Positions 62,901 through 64,000 of a stretch of DNA of 64,000 nucleotides are shown here, in pieces. The DNA is from Nocardioides albertanoniae (GTDB lineage: Bacteria > Actinomycetota > Actinomycetes > Propionibacteriales > Nocardioidaceae). Under the pieces are notes generated by a model. The model was not told where the DNA came from, did no database searches, and saw only the letters and a program-made list of their open reading frames with translations. The position numbers were made by a program, and so were the translations under genes. The number at the start of each line of letters is the position of its first letter. Positions within the stretch are counted from its first letter, which is position 1. The stretch is from contig NZ_VFOV01000001.1 in assembly GCF_006716315.1 (NCBI RefSeq), positions 1,532,501 through 1,596,500 on the forward strand, read 5' to 3'.

Positions 62901-63938
62901 GTGACGATCCAGACCCCACGCGAAGACGTACGCAGCCAGGCCACCGAGCGGCTCGGCGCCCTGGCCACGCCGCCCGGCGCCCTGGGACGCCTGGGTGAGC
63001 TGGCGGTGTGGGCCGCGGCCTGTCAGGGCGAGGTGCCGCCGCGGCCGATCGACCACGTACGCCTGGTCATCTTCGCCGGCGACCACGGCGTCGCCGGCCA
63101 CGGCGTCTCGGCGTTCCCGCCGGCGATCACCGGCGCGATGGTGCGTACCTTCCTCGCGGGCCGCGCCGGCGTGAACGCGCTCGCGACGGCCCACGGCGTC
63201 GAGGTGCGGGTGCTCGACCTCGGCGTCGACGAAGACTTCGACGACCTCGACGCGACCACCCGCGAGGCGCTGACCGAGCACAAGATCCGGCGGGGGAGCG
63301 GTGCGGTCCATCTCGAGGACGCCCTCACCGCCGAGGAGACCTCGCGTGCGTTGGAGGCCGGTGCCGCCGTCGCCTGCGAGGAGATCGCCGCGGGCGCCCA
63401 GCTGCTGATCAGCGGCGACATGGGCATCGGCAACACCACGCCCGCCGCCGCGATGGTGGCCGCCGGGCTCGGCCTTCCGGCGAGCGAGGTCACCGGGCGC
63501 GGCACGGGGATCGGCGACGAGGCGATGCGCGCCAAGGCGGAGGTCATCTCCCAGGCCCTGACGCGCGCCGGCGAGCGCGCCGACGACCCGATCGAGACCC
63601 TCGCCGCGCTGGGCAGCGCCGACCTGGCTGCCACCACCGGCTTCCTCCTCGAGGCTGCGCGGCGGGGCACGCCCGTCCTACTCGATGGCTTGATGAGCGT
63701 CGCCTGCGCCCTCACGGCCGACCGGATCGAGCCCGGGGCCGCGCAGTGGTACGCCGCCGGTCACCGCTCCACCGAACCCGCGCAGTCGGTCGCGCTGGAG
63801 AAGCTCGGCCTGGTGCCGCTGCTCGATCTCGACCTGCGTCTCGGCGAGGGCTCCGGCGCGGTCGCCGCGGTGCCGGTCGTGCGCAGCGCGGTCGCGCTGC
63901 TGCGCGACGTCGCGCTCCTCTCCGAGCTCGGCGCCTGA
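62901..63938 (+). CDS. cobT: Nicotinate-nucleotide--dimethylbenzimidazole phosphoribosyltransferase
   Basis: 345 residues from GTG 62901. Marks: IFAGDHGVAGHGVSAFP, LLISGDMGIGNTTPAAA and the catalytic glutamate region LRLGEGSGAVAAVP near 320. It activates DMB (made by BluB) to alpha-ribazole phosphate for the nucleotide loop. Its stop overlaps the cobS start (TGATG). No riboswitch visible immediately upstream. Confidence 0.95.
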   Translation: MTIQTPREDVRSQATERLGALATPPGALGRLGELAVWAAACQGEVPPRPIDHVRLVIFAGDHGVAGHGVSAFPPAITGAMVRTFLAGRAGVNALATAHGVEVRVLDLGVDEDFDDLDATTREALTEHKIRRGSGAVHLEDALTAEETSRALEAGAAVACEEIAAGAQLLISGDMGIGNTTPAAAMVAAGLGLPASEVTGRGTGIGDEAMRAKAEVISQALTRAGERADDPIETLAALGSADLAATTGFLLEAARRGTPVLLDGLMSVACALTADRIEPGAAQWYAAGHRSTEPAQSVALEKLGLVPLLDLDLRLGEGSGAVAAVPVVRSAVALLRDVALLSELGA

Positions 63939-64000
63939 TGCTGCGAGACGCGTGGCGTCTCGCGACCGGCACCCTGACCGCGCTGCCCGTACGCCCTCCC
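63938..64000 (+). CDS. cobS: Adenosylcobinamide-GDP ribazoletransferase, start only
   Basis: Only 21 codons are inside the window. They read MLRDAWRLATGTLTALPVRP, the typical CobS N-terminus, coupled to cobT. The gene continues beyond the right edge. Confidence 0.75.
   Translation, partial: MLRDAWRLATGTLTALPVRPP

Overview
The window is very GC-rich with long ATGA/GTGA-coupled operons. Gene content is actinobacterial: fused cobalamin enzymes, a ChlID-type chelatase partner for CobN, a B12-riboswitch-controlled class Ia ribonucleotide reductase, DUF222/HNH proteins and a PucR-type regulator. A Nocardioides-like member of the Propionibacteriales is my best guess; no rRNA or tRNA gene is present to prove it.

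Layout. 1-8.4 kb: a TctC-type binding protein (cut by the window edge) divergent from a LysR regulator, a degraded DUF222/HNH element flanked by cloverleaf-like repeats, then a D-glucarate catabolic operon (kdgD, aldehyde dehydrogenase, gudD) and a TauE-like permease. 8.5-14.1 kb: a NaChBac-like channel, then a cobalamin riboswitch and cobGH, cobIJ, cobM and bluB. 14.1-23.5 kb: an accessory island with a Fic protein behind a perfect palindrome, two extra copies of the bluB 3' end, five secreted proteins of two families, a PucR-type regulator with palindromic sites, a second broken DUF222/HNH element and a truncated HAD hydrolase. 23.5-31.5 kb: cobL, a second riboswitch, chlID, cobO, cobBC, cobD. 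31.7-35.2 kb (minus): riboswitch, nrdB, nrdA, a 43-residue cysteine peptide resembling a detached NrdA tail, and a 2Fe-2S ferredoxin-like protein. 35.3-38.6 kb: riboswitch and a BtuFCD-like ABC importer. 38.5-45.8 kb (minus): an opine-metallophore operon (binding protein, CntK-, CntL- and CntM-like enzymes, MFS exporter, FecCD permease, ATPase) behind a promoter with a Zur-like palindrome in its spacer; an RND/MMPL transporter is divergent. 48.1-56.8 kb: riboswitch-cbtBA, and on the minus strand riboswitch-cobN-cobF-cobQ-cobK-CbiX/ferredoxin. 56.8-62.8 kb: a GNAT gene, a membrane protein, and the protocatechuate operon pcaHGBL with a divergent IclR regulator. 62.9-64 kb: cobT and the start of cobS.

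How it works together: this is a near-complete late-insertion (aerobic-type, CobF/CobN) cobalamin pathway with cobalt uptake, corrinoid uptake and B12-repressible RNR, controlled by six cobalamin riboswitches. Two carbon-source operons, glucarate to 2-oxoglutarate and protocatechuate to 3-oxoadipate, lie at the two sides.

Most notable: a family of palindromic repeats (core TGTTGGTCTCGACAC and its complement) lies in frame inside cobIJ, cobL, chlID, cobBC (twice) and cobN, nearly always in linkers between domains, with one copy between genes. Also notable are the split NrdA tail, the CobG-CobH fusion without CobG iron-sulfur cysteines, the cntKLM-like cluster with a siderophore-type importer, and modular duplication of the bluB 3' end.
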